DNA of 63,391 nt, from positions 1 to 63,391 of the forward strand of contig NZ_BJNM01000016.1 in the NCBI RefSeq assembly GCF_006539685.1, written 5' to 3'. Both the position numbers and the translations under genes were made by a program. The number at the start of each line of letters is the position of its first letter. The first letter of the stretch is position 1. Below, one piece after another: positions 52,297 to 61,443 of the stretch. The notes under the pieces are model-generated. The model had not been told where the DNA came from. It did no database searches and was given only the letters and a program-made list of their open reading frames with translations. This DNA comes from Gluconobacter oxydans. Its GTDB lineage: Bacteria; Pseudomonadota; Alphaproteobacteria; Acetobacterales; Acetobacteraceae.

Positions 52297-54504
52297 TCAG
52301 AGGTCCAGTTCGATGCTGAAGTGATAGGTGCGCGGCAGACCGGCGACAGCCGAGTTCGTGGCCGTGCTCACACCATTGATGCTCGACGGATAGACGGACG
52401 CCCAGTAGCTCTGGTTCGTCACGTTGTTCACGCCAAAACGGAACACCAGCGGCTGCCCGTAAGCATGGGTGGCGTAACGCGCGCCCAGATCCAGCGTGAC
52501 ATAGGACGGCGCGAAGGTCGTGTTGTACACGTTGGCGGCGCGACGGCCCATGTAATGGACGTTCGCATTGACGGCAGCGCCCTTGAGGAACGGCAGGCGG
52601 TAATCCAGCAGCGCGTTCGCCATCAGCGGCGGCACGCCCACGACCTGCTTGTTCGCCGTCAGCGATGATCCCGTACCGAGCATCTGCGCATCCAGCCAGG
52701 TCATGCCGCCGAGGAAGGTCAGATCGTCGGTGATGTTGCCGGAAGCCTGGAACTCGACACCGTAGTTCCGTTGCAGACCGTAATTGGCATAGACCTTGGT
52801 GACGGGGTCCGTGAAGCCGTACGGGCGGGCCATGCGGAAGCCGGCGATGTTCACCTGCATGCGCTTGGCGATCAGGATCTTGTAGCCGACTTCATATTCT
52901 TCCGAACGCAGCGGCGCCGTCACTTCATTGACGTTGACCGATCCGGCAGGTGCGATGGTACCGGCCTGCAGCGACTTGCCCCAGGTGAAATAGATGGTCT
53001 GGTTATCGGTCGGCTTGTACAGCAGGCTCGTCATCGGGCTGAACGCGGCCGAGCGGGTGTAGCTGGACGTCTTGGTGCCTGTCTTGGCGTAGTTGTTCGT
53101 GCTCAGCCAGCTCCAGGCGAGGGAGCCCATGATCGACCAGTGTTTCCCGAGGGAGATGGTATCGCCCGCGAGAAGCGACTGGTTCATCGTATCGGCGGAT
53201 TTGTAGCGGCCGGAATAGTAGGGCTGCGCGCTGGCGAAGCTCTTGGGATGGCCGATCGTGGCCTCCCCCAGCGTCAGGGTGCCGGTGGAGGAGGTGGGGT
53301 TGTAGTTCCCCATCACATAGCCGTTCGTGCCAAGTTCGATCTGGTGGCGCAGCGGGCCGGTGCGGAACTTGCCGTTCAGGTAGGCCATGTTGCTGCCGGC
53401 CACGAAGTCATTGGCTGTGAGGGCCGCGGAGATCGTCTGCTTGTACAGACCGGCGGAATTGAGAAGCTGGTTGGATGTGCTGAAGACGTTACGGGCCGCG
53501 TTCTGCCACAGACCACCGAGCTTGAGGCTCCAGTTGTCGTTGAAGTTATGGATGATCTTGGCCATGACCGTATCGGTTTCCATGTTATAGTCCGCCTGTG
53601 GCTGGCCATAACCCTTCTGGCTCAGATCCGGCGCCTGGGGCAGCTGGATCGCGGTGCTGTAGGCGAAACCTCCCGGAAAGCCGCGCTCGGCATAGGTGTA
53701 CTGGCTGGCATCGAGCTGGATAACGGTCTTGGGCGAGAGATGGATGTCGAAATCGCCGCTGACGAGATCACGCCGCAGATGCGAGCCCTCGACATAGCCT
53801 TCGCCGTTCTGGTTCAGCAGGTTCAGGCGATAGCCGAACCAGCCGTTCCGGCCCACGCGTCCGGAGACATCCGCGCTTTCCAGCGGGGCGCCGATGGAGT
53901 CCGTCCCCACGACCAGTCGCTCGGTCATGCGGTCCGTCGGGCGTTTGAGCGTGAAGTCGAACGTGCCAGCCGGATTCTGGGGCCCGTAAAGCGCGCCGGC
54001 CAGACCATTCAGAACCTGCATGCTGTCGAACTGCTCGGCGGCATAAGGTGTGGTGATGACCATGTTCAGCCCGTCCATGCGGGTGTTGGCAATCACGTCA
54101 CCTTCAAAACCGCGGGACTGCGGGCGGCTGGTGTTCGGATCGCCGCGCATTTCAAGCTGCACAGACGGGACATAGGCCACGAGATCGTTGATATTGCGCG
54201 CCTGCTGGTTCACCAGGACGTCATGTGGCACGACCATGATGGACATGGGCGTGTCGAGGACGGAGCGCGTTCCAAGTGGGCCGAGCGCCACGTCCTTGGT
54301 CCGGTAATCGGCAGCCGTACCGGTGCCGTTGCGGCTGTGAACCGTGATGTTCTCGGCCTTCGGGGCGGCAGGGGCGGCCTTGGCCGGAGCAGCGGGATGT
54401 GCTGCTTTCTGCTTGGAAGCCGGTTGTGTTTCCGCTGCAAATGCTGGCATACTGCTCAGTACAGATCCGGAGAAGAGACAAAGCAGCAGGCGTGCGGATT
54501 TCAT
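52297..54504 (-). CDS. TonB-dependent siderophore receptor
   Basis: A 735-residue outer-membrane protein with signal peptide (cleavage near PAFAAETQ). A proline/alanine/lysine-rich linker is followed by the plug with ITVHSRNGTGTAADYRTKD and NGLAGALYGPQNPAGTFDF. The barrel ends in the typical HFSIELDL with terminal hydrophobic residue. The plug and barrel wording matches the FhuA/FcuA siderophore-receptor subgroup, so ferric siderophore or xenosiderophore uptake is likely. Its promoter region holds a perfect 15-base palindrome. Confidence 0.88.
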   Translation of the reverse strand: MKSARLLLCLFSGSVLSSMPAFAAETQPASKQKAAHPAAPAKAAPAAPKAENITVHSRNGTGTAADYRTKDVALGPLGTRSVLDTPMSIMVVPHDVLVNQQARNINDLVAYVPSVQLEMRGDPNTSRPQSRGFEGDVIANTRMDGLNMVITTPYAAEQFDSMQVLNGLAGALYGPQNPAGTFDFTLKRPTDRMTERLVVGTDSIGAPLESADVSGRVGRNGWFGYRLNLLNQNGEGYVEGSHLRRDLVSGDFDIHLSPKTVIQLDASQYTYAERGFPGGFAYSTAIQLPQAPDLSQKGYGQPQADYNMETDTVMAKIIHNFNDNWSLKLGGLWQNAARNVFSTSNQLLNSAGLYKQTISAALTANDFVAGSNMAYLNGKFRTGPLRHQIELGTNGYVMGNYNPTSSTGTLTLGEATIGHPKSFASAQPYYSGRYKSADTMNQSLLAGDTISLGKHWSIMGSLAWSWLSTNNYAKTGTKTSSYTRSAAFSPMTSLLYKPTDNQTIYFTWGKSLQAGTIAPAGSVNVNEVTAPLRSEEYEVGYKILIAKRMQVNIAGFRMARPYGFTDPVTKVYANYGLQRNYGVEFQASGNITDDLTFLGGMTWLDAQMLGTGSSLTANKQVVGVPPLMANALLDYRLPFLKGAAVNANVHYMGRRAANVYNTTFAPSYVTLDLGARYATHAYGQPLVFRFGVNNVTNQSYWASVYPSSINGVSTATNSAVAGLPRTYHFSIELDL

Positions 54505-54560
54505 GGACGGTCGGTCCTGATCGATCTATATTGTAAAGCTGGACTTTCCTCTCTACTTTA

Positions 54561-54575
54561 TGACACCCGGTGTCA
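54561..54575. promoter_or_regulatory. Perfect palindrome TGACACC-C-GGTGTCA upstream of the siderophore receptor gene
   Basis: The 15-base palindrome lies 57 bases upstream of the receptor start. On the minus strand it overlaps a TTGACA that could serve as a -35 element, so a bound protein would block transcription. A second perfect repeat, GTTCGCT-TC-AGCGAAC (54585-54600), lies next to it. No Fur-type 19-base box is obvious. Confidence 0.5.
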
Positions 54576-54655
54576 AAATAATTCGTTCGCTTCAGCGAAC
54601 CATCTGGTCCGCTTTGTCCGTGGCTGTTTCCTGAAAGACACAGATGTGGCCGATT

Positions 54656-55210
54656 TTACCGATCCCCATCAATCCGGTCCACGATCTTCAGAACATCCTG
54701 CCAGTTATCCGCGCGCGGGCTCCAGGTTTCCAGGGCGTTATGAGGGGCCGTGAAAAGCACGCCCTGACCCTGAAACCGCCTGAAGTGGCGCAGGTTGTCA
54801 TCGATCATCACATCGGCGGCCAGAATGCTCTTGTCGCCGCAGAAAACGATGTTCAGCGGCGAGATGCAGGGAAAATGTTCCCGAAGCCAGGCGAATTTGG
54901 GCGCGCAGGACGCCGGATATTCCATGGCGGCCGTCGTGATGAAGACTTCGCAGGTCTCGCACAGGGCAGAAATGGCATCCTGTGCGCCGGGCATGACGGC
55001 GAGTGAAGCGAAGAAATCACCCTGGTGCAGCATGGCTTCCATGGCCGCATAGTCTTCAGGGGAGACAAGATCCCTGAAGCGGCGTCCGCGCAGTTCGGCG
55101 TCGGTCCACTCATAGCCGCAGGTTTTGCGGAACCACGTGCGTTGCGCAGAGAACGCATCGGCCAAGACTTCATCCATATCGACGGCCAGACGCAGGCGGA
55201 AGGGGGTCAT
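54656..55210 (-). CDS. 5'(3')-deoxyribonucleotidase-like HAD phosphatase
   Basis: A 184-residue HAD-superfamily phosphatase. The nucleophile motif is AVDMDEVLAD (Asp11, Asp13), the second motif FITTAAME, and the third region FCGDKSILAADVMIDDN with the acidic pair. These match the NT5C group that dephosphorylates nucleoside monophosphates. It is small and cytoplasmic. It stands alone, with a ~150-base gap to the TonB receptor and a ~290-base AT-rich gap upstream. Confidence 0.85.
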   Translation of the reverse strand: MTPFRLRLAVDMDEVLADAFSAQRTWFRKTCGYEWTDAELRGRRFRDLVSPEDYAAMEAMLHQGDFFASLAVMPGAQDAISALCETCEVFITTAAMEYPASCAPKFAWLREHFPCISPLNIVFCGDKSILAADVMIDDNLRHFRRFQGQGVLFTAPHNALETWSPRADNWQDVLKIVDRIDGDR

Positions 55211-55372
55211 GGGAAGCTCCGAAGCTGAAAGAGGAGCAAACTCTCGTCCTGATGGAGAGCCAAGGCAAGGGGGGGGTATCGTGACCGGTAAAAATATCTG
55301 AATACTTTAATGAAAGCGTTCCACTCCCTGATGAACAAGTATTTCAAATATGTCATTCCGAACAGAAAACTC

Positions 55373-55387
55373 TTTACTTAAAGTAAA
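55373..55387. promoter_or_regulatory. Perfect palindrome TTTACTT-A-AAGTAAA
   Basis: A 15-base AT-rich perfect palindrome in the 294-base gap between the HAD phosphatase and the KGG-repeat gene, ~118 bases upstream of the latter's start. It is a possible operator; the regulator is unknown. The rest of this gap is AT-rich and otherwise shows only the leader hairpin. Confidence 0.4.
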
Positions 55388-55443
55388 CTATTCTTGTTCT
55401 GTATTTCAGCAACTGTAAGCATGGGGTTCTGTTGTCGGATGGT

Positions 55444-55482
55444 CCGGTTCAGAACTTCTTTTTCCAGAAGAGGACGAACCGG
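55444..55482 (+). promoter_or_regulatory. Structured 5' leader hairpin of the KGG-repeat gene
   Basis: Outer arms CCGGTTC (55444-55450) and GAACCGG (55476-55482) enclose an inner stem CTTCT / AGAAG (55455-55459, 55466-55470). The ribosome site GAAGGA begins eight bases after the hairpin, so it could modulate translation. This is a structural inference. Confidence 0.4.
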
Positions 55483-55504
55483 CACCCGCAGAAGGAAAAC
55501 CATC

Positions 55505-55783
55505 ATGTTTCGTAAATATGAAGAGAATTTCCGTATCGTTTCCGCAGCTCAGGGCACCGGAAGCGGCAGCTCCGGCAATCCGGGCAATTTTTCGCAGGAT
55601 CGCGAAAGGGCCTCGGAAGCGGGCCGCAAGGGCGGCGAGCACAGTCATGGCGGTCACTCCACCAAGGAGACCTCCAAGTCGTCCTCTTCAGGGGGAGAGC
55701 ACTCTACCCGTGGTTTTGCCAAGGATCCGCAGAAAGCGTCCGAAGCCGGCCGCAAAGGTGGACAGGCTTCTCACAAGTCCTGA
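55505..55783 (+). CDS. KGG-repeat stress-induced protein
   Basis: A 92-residue hydrophilic, probably disordered protein with two copies of the general stress repeat: FSQDRERASEAGRKGGEHS and FAKDPQKASEAGRKGGQAS, joined by a Ser/His-rich linker. The same repeat occurs in Bacillus GsiB and Con-10 proteins, and in plant LEA proteins. Such proteins accumulate in stress or stationary phase. It is monocistronic and ends near a strong terminator. Confidence 0.85.
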   Translation: MFRKYEENFRIVSAAQGTGSGSSGNPGNFSQDRERASEAGRKGGEHSHGGHSTKETSKSSSSGGEHSTRGFAKDPQKASEAGRKGGQASHKS

Positions 55784-55831
55784 ACCGACCTGCGCGCAGA
55801 CAGGAGACAATTCTCTCTGCGCGACTGCTGC

Positions 55832-55865
55832 AAAACCTGCCGAGGGGCTACCCCCGGCAGGTTTT
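55832..55865. terminator. Bidirectional terminator
   Basis: The stem AAAACCTGCCG-(A)GGGG pairs with CCCC(C)GGCAGGTTTT around CTA, with A and T tracts on the flanks. It lies between the stops of the KGG gene (+) and the TolC-family gene (-). Confidence 0.9.
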
Positions 55866-55878
55866 GTGCATTGGAGCC

Positions 55879-57501
55879 TTACTCCCTGCTGAGCGATCCC
55901 GTCCCGAAAGCCAGTCCGGCCGCCGCAATCAGCGCGGCATAATAGGCATCAGAATGGCTGAGGGTCGCGTCCAGATAGCCGTTCTGGGCAATGCTGGTCT
56001 GGGTCAGGGAGCCCACGCCGCTGCGATAGGCGGCGGATGACGCCTCAAAACTGGTGCGCGCTGCCGTCTCCAGTCTGCCGGATGCGGCATACGCGCTCAG
56101 GCTGGTGCGGAGGGCATTTTCCGCCGCAACGATCTGCTTGACCGAACTGTCCACGGTCTGCCGCAGGGTCGCATCCGCGCTGTCCGACTGGTCCTGCGCC
56201 TGTTTCAGAAGGGCAGCCCGCGTGCCGCCGTCAAAGATCGGCACGGTAATGCCGCCGAGGATCAGGCTGCTGAACGCATTGCTGGACAGGTTGAGCGTCG
56301 GCGGCGCCTCGCTCCCCACGCCGGGAATGGAAGACAGCGCCAGACGTCCGGTCGTGTAGGCCACGTTGCCCGTCATGAAGATCTTGGGCAGGAACTCGCT
56401 TCGCGCCGCCTGAACCCTGCTTTTTGCGGCCTTGGCGCTGGCATAGGCGGCCAGAACGTCCGGCCTGCGCGAGACAGCCTGCTGTACGAACGCATCCGTC
56501 AGGCGCATGTCGTCCAGAGCGAGGGGGCGGCCGGAAATATCCAGCGTTTCCAGCTTCGTGGCGGGGGAAATGCCGATGGCGTTGAGCAGTTCCAGCCGGG
56601 TATTTTCCTCGTCGCCCTCAGCCTGGACGAGCCGCAGTTCCGTCTGGGCCGTCGCCTGCCGGGCCTGCGTGACATCCACAATCGTGCCCTGGCCCTGATG
56701 CAGCCGGGCTTCCGCGGCCGCTTCCACAAAGCGCGCATTATCCCGCGCCTGACGCAGGAGCCGCACACGGGCCGCCGCGGCGGCATGCGTGTAATAGGCC
56801 GTCGTCACGCCATAGATGATCTTCTGATGCGTGGCGGTGAACAGCACGTTGCTGGCGATCTGGGCCTGTTTCGTGGTCTCGATTACGGCTTCGCGCTTGC
56901 CGAAATCGAACAGCAGCCATTCCATGCCAAGCGTCTGAACTTCACCCGCGCCCGAATTGTTGTTGCGCACGCCGCCCAGCGCATTTTCCAGGCCACTCAG
57001 GCCGGAATTGACGATGCCTTCGGCCGCGCCCACATTGCTGATCGTGGGGTTCGCGCCGTCATTGCGACTGTGATTATAGCCGCCCACCACAGTTGCGGTC
57101 AGGCGGGGCAGATAGGCGCTGCGGGCATTGCCGATCGCCAGAGCAGAGTCTCGGGCAAGATTCCAGGCCCGGCGGGTTTCCGGATTGGCCGACTGCGCAA
57201 TATCGATCAGTTCCGCCAGCGAATAGGCATGCCCGTTCTGCACCGCAACTTCCGGAGCCGGGGGGCGCACGCGGATCTGCGTGTTCGACGGCAGGGTGTA
57301 TCCGGCCGGCAGGTTCAGGGCGTGCGGATCGTGTCTGCCGGGCAGGATTTCGCCATTGGCCGCGATATTGGGCTGCCACGGTCGGTCAGGGGCTGGCGGC
57401 GCGCTGTCCAGAGCCTGCGTGGCGCAGGCCGAAAGCAGAAGCGGAGCCGAATACAGTGTGACCCGGATCAGGAGCGGAAAAGGACGGGCAGGGCGGGTCA
57501 T
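55879..57501 (-). CDS. TolC-family outer-membrane efflux lipoprotein
   Basis: A 540-residue outer-membrane factor with a lipobox LLSAC near residue 26 and the paired alpha-helical/beta-strand OEP repeats (for example LLRQARDNARFVEAAAEARLHQGQG). It would form the exit channel for the adjacent HlyD/FUSC pair. Its ATG overlaps the FUSC stop by one base (TGATG). The operon order YtcA-HlyD-FUSC-TolC resembles aromatic-acid (Aae) exporters. Confidence 0.88.
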   Translation of the reverse strand: MTRPARPFPLLIRVTLYSAPLLLSACATQALDSAPPAPDRPWQPNIAANGEILPGRHDPHALNLPAGYTLPSNTQIRVRPPAPEVAVQNGHAYSLAELIDIAQSANPETRRAWNLARDSALAIGNARSAYLPRLTATVVGGYNHSRNDGANPTISNVGAAEGIVNSGLSGLENALGGVRNNNSGAGEVQTLGMEWLLFDFGKREAVIETTKQAQIASNVLFTATHQKIIYGVTTAYYTHAAAAARVRLLRQARDNARFVEAAAEARLHQGQGTIVDVTQARQATAQTELRLVQAEGDEENTRLELLNAIGISPATKLETLDISGRPLALDDMRLTDAFVQQAVSRRPDVLAAYASAKAAKSRVQAARSEFLPKIFMTGNVAYTTGRLALSSIPGVGSEAPPTLNLSSNAFSSLILGGITVPIFDGGTRAALLKQAQDQSDSADATLRQTVDSSVKQIVAAENALRTSLSAYAASGRLETAARTSFEASSAAYRSGVGSLTQTSIAQNGYLDATLSHSDAYYAALIAAAGLAFGTGSLSRE

Positions 57502-59330
57502 CAGGCAATCTGTTCCAGTCGGGCCATGCGGTCAGAAAAATCCGGTCGGCCCGGCGTGACGAGCAGTTCTTCCGAAAGTTCTGCCGCGTCATCGAGTGCC
57601 TTTTGTGTTGCTTCTAGGCGGGGCAGATCGGTGCGCATATGGGCGGGTTCTGACATGGCATATTCCAGTGTGCGTTCGCTTTCCAGAAGGGCGGACTGGG
57701 TGCGGGCGATGGCATCCGACCGGGCCTGCGGCGTTGAGGCATTCGCCTGACCCTTCAGGGAGTCCGCCAGCTTGCGCAATCCGTCTCCAATCCTGTCGAA
57801 CGCGCTGGCGGGCCAGAAACTCGTGAACATGGCGTAGGTGATGAAATTGCCGAGCATGATCCCCACGATCCGGTCCCGGGCGGTCGCCATGTCGGCCGTG
57901 GGGCCGTAGCCTTTCAGATCCGTCAGGTAAAAGGCCAGCCCGATCTGGAAACCGGCATAGGCAATGCGCTCATCGCCGGTTTTGACCCAGGCCGCGATCA
58001 GGGAAACCACGAAGACCAGCACCAGAAATCCGGTGATGTCATTCAGATGCGGCATGACGAAAACGATGGCGGCAATCCCGAGTGCTCCGCCCACGAGGGC
58101 ACCTGAAATGCGCAGGGTCAGCTTGGAGACCATTTCCCCCATCGTCGGAAGGGCGACGATGAAGCAGGTGATGATGCAGGTATGAATGCCCGGCCAGTTC
58201 AGGACCTTGAACGTCAGATAGCTCAGCATGACCGCGGCCGTGCCTTTGACGGCAAAGCGGACATGATCGGGATTGCTGAAGGCATCATCGGCCAGAAAAC
58301 CGGATTTCTTCTTCGGTGAGGGCGCTTTCGCATCATCCGCAGGGGGCGTGGCAAAATCCGGCAACAGATCCGCCAGAGCGCAGGCGGTGGAGGACGCTGC
58401 GCTGACAGCGGGCCGTCCGATGGCGGCCGGATAGTCCCCATCCGCGAAAATGGCGGTCATGTCTTCAAGGGTCTGGATCAGGCAGGCGGCGTCTGCCTGC
58501 GATAGTCCGCTTCGGTTGGCCTCGTCGGCCAGGGCGAGGACGGCCACGCTGCTGCTGGCGGCCTGTCTGAGGCACGCGAGATCGCGGGGGGACCAGATTT
58601 TTTCCAGCCCGGCCATTTTCGCTGATTTCATCATGTCGGTCGTGCCAGCGCGCAGCATGTCCGTGGCCTGTTCCCGGATGCGCGCATCCGGATCACGCAG
58701 GAGACGGCATGCCATGCGAAGACGCGCAGCAATGCTGTCGGTCAGGATCCGGCGCGGGGACGGGCAGATCAAAAGGCCAAGCACGACCATGACCGCGCCG
58801 GGAACCGCGAGAAACAGGTCCGTATAAAGCAGCGCGCGCGTCACGACTTCGCCGACCGGAACCTCATCGATCGCGATCAGCCCGTACACGGTAATCAGCC
58901 CGAGCATGTAAGCCACGGGTTTGAGCTTGCTGGCCGATCCCAGGAAGAAAAACATGAAGGACAGCAGGGCAATGACGATGACCAGCCCCATCGGGTGATC
59001 CAGCGTCAGGCGGATCAGGCCGTAAATGATCGTCAGAAGGATCAGGACCGCGACATTCACCCCGACACCGGCCAGGGCATTGGTGACGCGGTCCTTCTGC
59101 CACAGCGCCATCGTCACGAGGGCCGGGACGGCGAGTTCCGGAACCTGCCAGATTTCCCCGACCAGCACCGTCGTGGTGCATCCGGCTGCCATGCGAAGCG
59201 CGTAGCCCATGCGTCCCGGAGCGGGATTGCACACCAGACGCCAGATGCGCGAAGGACTTAGTCCGGGGCGCGTCAGGTCCGGACGTGGGTCCTCCAGTGA
59301 ACGGGCGGTTTCAGGGACAGGCAGCGCCAT
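57501..59330 (-). CDS. FUSC/AaeB-type inner-membrane efflux protein
   Basis: A 609-residue membrane protein made of two related halves, each with about five helices and a soluble linker; AVKGTAAVMLSYLTFKVLNWPGIHTC is shortened here to its hydrophobic core. The domain is the fusaric acid resistance (FUSC) type found in AaeB. It would export hydroxylated or aromatic acids with the HlyD and TolC partners. ATG 59330 overlaps the HlyD gene end by 20 bases; the longer frame upstream to 59516 is inside that gene and unlikely. Confidence 0.85.
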   Translation of the reverse strand: MALPVPETARSLEDPRPDLTRPGLSPSRIWRLVCNPAPGRMGYALRMAAGCTTTVLVGEIWQVPELAVPALVTMALWQKDRVTNALAGVGVNVAVLILLTIIYGLIRLTLDHPMGLVIVIALLSFMFFFLGSASKLKPVAYMLGLITVYGLIAIDEVPVGEVVTRALLYTDLFLAVPGAVMVVLGLLICPSPRRILTDSIAARLRMACRLLRDPDARIREQATDMLRAGTTDMMKSAKMAGLEKIWSPRDLACLRQAASSSVAVLALADEANRSGLSQADAACLIQTLEDMTAIFADGDYPAAIGRPAVSAASSTACALADLLPDFATPPADDAKAPSPKKKSGFLADDAFSNPDHVRFAVKGTAAVMLSYLTFKVLNWPGIHTCIITCFIVALPTMGEMVSKLTLRISGALVGGALGIAAIVFVMPHLNDITGFLVLVFVVSLIAAWVKTGDERIAYAGFQIGLAFYLTDLKGYGPTADMATARDRIVGIMLGNFITYAMFTSFWPASAFDRIGDGLRKLADSLKGQANASTPQARSDAIARTQSALLESERTLEYAMSEPAHMRTDLPRLEATQKALDDAAELSEELLVTPGRPDFSDRMARLEQIA

Positions 59331-60360
59331 GCCGGATCTCGACCGTCGCGGTGGCGCCAAGCCGCAGCAGAAGGGGATTCGCCTTTTCCAGCCGGATGCG
59401 GACCGGGAAGCGCTGGGCCACATGCACCCAGTCCATCTGCCGCGGCACGATCGGCAGGGAGCGCGCAATTCCAGCGGAATCCGCCGAGAGCACACCCCAT
59501 CCAATGCTCTCGACATGTCCCCGAAGCGGCGTGCGCCGGTCGATCATGGAATGGACCGTCACGCAGTCCCCGATCTGCACGGCGCCGAGATTGATCTCGC
59601 GGATATTGGCTGTGGCGTACCACTCATCATCTGCAATCAGCGTGAACAGGACCTGCGATGGCGCGAGAACTTCGCCCGGTTTTACCCGCAGGCTGGTGAC
59701 GTAACCGTCAACCGGAGCGATTACCGTGGTCTGCCGCAGTTCATAACGTGCATGATCAAGGGCCGCCTGACTGGCATCGCGCGCGGCAATCGAACTTTTC
59801 AGATCCCCGATCGCAGTGGTCGCCGCAGCGGACTGGTTGCGGGACTGGGCCAGCGAAACTTCGGCATCATGCAGGGCGACACGGGCCTGATCGTATTGTT
59901 GCCAGGGGATGTAGGATTTCCCCGCCAGAGGCTGAAGCCGCTGCACGGTACGCGCTGCAAGATCACGGTTGGTCTGGGCCCGGACGACCTGATCGTCGGC
60001 GGTGGCGGCATTGGACGTCTTGATGCTCAGCAGACGTGTCTGGTTTTCAACTTCCGCGCTGGCCAGATCCAGATTGGCCTGCGCCTGCCGGACGGTCAGT
60101 TCGTAGGGCTCGGGATCCAGCCGGTACAGCACGTCGCCTTTGTGAACATGCTGGTTGACCGAAACATCCAGTTCTTTGAGCCGCCCGCCCACGGTCGAGG
60201 CGACATGCACCATTTCCGCGTCGATGCTTCCGCTGTCGGAGGAGGGGTGGGTGCTGTCTTCGTGGGAGACGTGGACGCCGAACAGGACGGCCACCCCCAC
60301 GCAGACAACCGCGATGACAATGCCGATCGGCTTTTTGCCGGAGACTGAAATGCGCTGCAC
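59311..60360 (-). CDS. HlyD/EmrA-type periplasmic adaptor of the FUSC pump
   Basis: A 349-residue membrane-fusion protein. It has one N-terminal transmembrane helix (residues ~10-28), a biotinyl-lipoyl-like hairpin with long coiled-coil helices, and the barrel segment VIAPVDGYVTSLRVKPGEVL. GTG 60360 is the likely start, two bases after the YtcA stop; the upstream frame is a shadow of that gene. It would bridge the FUSC protein to the TolC-type channel. Confidence 0.85.
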   Translation of the reverse strand: MQRISVSGKKPIGIVIAVVCVGVAVLFGVHVSHEDSTHPSSDSGSIDAEMVHVASTVGGRLKELDVSVNQHVHKGDVLYRLDPEPYELTVRQAQANLDLASAEVENQTRLLSIKTSNAATADDQVVRAQTNRDLAARTVQRLQPLAGKSYIPWQQYDQARVALHDAEVSLAQSRNQSAAATTAIGDLKSSIAARDASQAALDHARYELRQTTVIAPVDGYVTSLRVKPGEVLAPSQVLFTLIADDEWYATANIREINLGAVQIGDCVTVHSMIDRRTPLRGHVESIGWGVLSADSAGIARSLPIVPRQMDWVHVAQRFPVRIRLEKANPLLLRLGATATVEIRHGAACP

Positions 60361-60362
60361 GA

Positions 60363-60638
60363 TCAGGGTCCGAATACCAGGGTCCACACGCCCAGTGCGG
60401 CGATGACACCCAGGGCGACATAGGTGAAAAGGCGGAAACTGAGCAGGGCATCGAGCCCCGTCAGCAGAAAGAGGACCCGCAGCCCGACGGCTGTGGCGAC
60501 ACCCACAAGCCCGCAGACCATCCAGTCCGGAAAATAGGCGCCCACAACGGGAAAGGACGGAGCACCACGAAGAGAACATCCCCCTGTCGCCAGAAGGGCG
60601 AGGCCGGAAAGGCAGGGGCGGAGGCGGGCAGGTCGCAT
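60363..60638 (-). CDS. YtcA-type small membrane lipoprotein
   Basis: A 91-residue protein with a signal peptide ending near the lipobox-like TGGC, then PVVGAYFPDWMVCG and two hydrophobic helices. GAYFPDW is the YtcA-family hallmark. YtcA proteins are regularly encoded upstream of HlyD/FUSC genes, as here, but their role is unknown. ATG 60638 is chosen by the family N-terminus; a longer open frame continues upstream and is unlikely. Confidence 0.75.
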   Translation of the reverse strand: MRPARLRPCLSGLALLATGGCSLRGAPSFPVVGAYFPDWMVCGLVGVATAVGLRVLFLLTGLDALLSFRLFTYVALGVIAALGVWTLVFGP

Positions 60639-60803
60639 GAGGGGAATGGAAACTTTCGCGCGGCCATAAAGGGACTCGGAGCCTATCACATCCTTTTCCG
60701 AAAGCCACAGTCTGGCGGGAGGAACGGGTAGTCGGAAAAGAAAACCGGAGCGTCGCGCGGAAGTTTCAGTAGACATGAACTGTGAAGACAATGGTGTGGA
60801 GCA

Positions 60804-61358
60804 ATGACGGACAGATTTTTCCCTGCAATGTTTCTTCTGGGTCTGCTGGCAAGTGGGCCGGCCTTCGCCGCCCGGCAGGATCTTGTCCTGTCGCCGGTCA
60901 ATACTCAGGCTCTTCTGCATGCGCGTTCGGCCCTGACGGATATTGACGGAAATTTCGGAGATGTGTCCGGAGCACTGACTTACGATCTGGACCGGCAGAG
61001 CTGTCACGTGGACATGACCATGAATGTCAGTTCCCTCAAGGTCGGCAGTGCCGTGCTGAAGCAGGTTATGCTCTCGGGTATCATGCTCGACAGCGACACC
61101 CATCCCGTCATGAGATATGTAGGGGACTGCCGGCCTCGGATCGTCAAGGGGCAGCTCCGGATGGAGCTTGCGGGAAAACTGACCATGCGCGGCCAGACGC
61201 ATCCGCTCGTTCTGACGGCGGAGCTTCAGTTCCAGGGCAATACCCTGATGCGCATCGTCAGCCATGGCAGCTTTGACCAGCGGCAATGGGGCATGAGCAC
61301 GCTTCTTCATTCGGTGGATCCCATGGTCCGTGTCGAGACCGTGATCCTCATGAAGTAA
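60804..61358 (+). CDS. Periplasmic YceI-family protein
   Basis: A 184-residue exported protein: a signal peptide (cleavage near AFAAR) and a lipocalin-like beta-barrel with the YceI pattern, DIDGNFGDVSGALTYDL, DVDMTM-type strands, and GKLTMRGQTHPLVL. YceI proteins bind polyisoprenoids such as ubiquinone in the periplasm. It is monocistronic, divergent from the efflux operon. Confidence 0.88.
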   Translation: MTDRFFPAMFLLGLLASGPAFAARQDLVLSPVNTQALLHARSALTDIDGNFGDVSGALTYDLDRQSCHVDMTMNVSSLKVGSAVLKQVMLSGIMLDSDTHPVMRYVGDCRPRIVKGQLRMELAGKLTMRGQTHPLVLTAELQFQGNTLMRIVSHGSFDQRQWGMSTLLHSVDPMVRVETVILMK

Positions 61359-61443
61359 TCTCTGTCATGCTTGAAGGGCCGCGGGCCATCCGATAAGCAG
61401 GCTCGGAAAAATCCCTGTTTCTCCAGCTTCTGGCCCTTTGGAC

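Noticed and set aside
52771-54753. 660-codon plus-strand open frame
   Set aside because: Antisense to the siderophore receptor gene.
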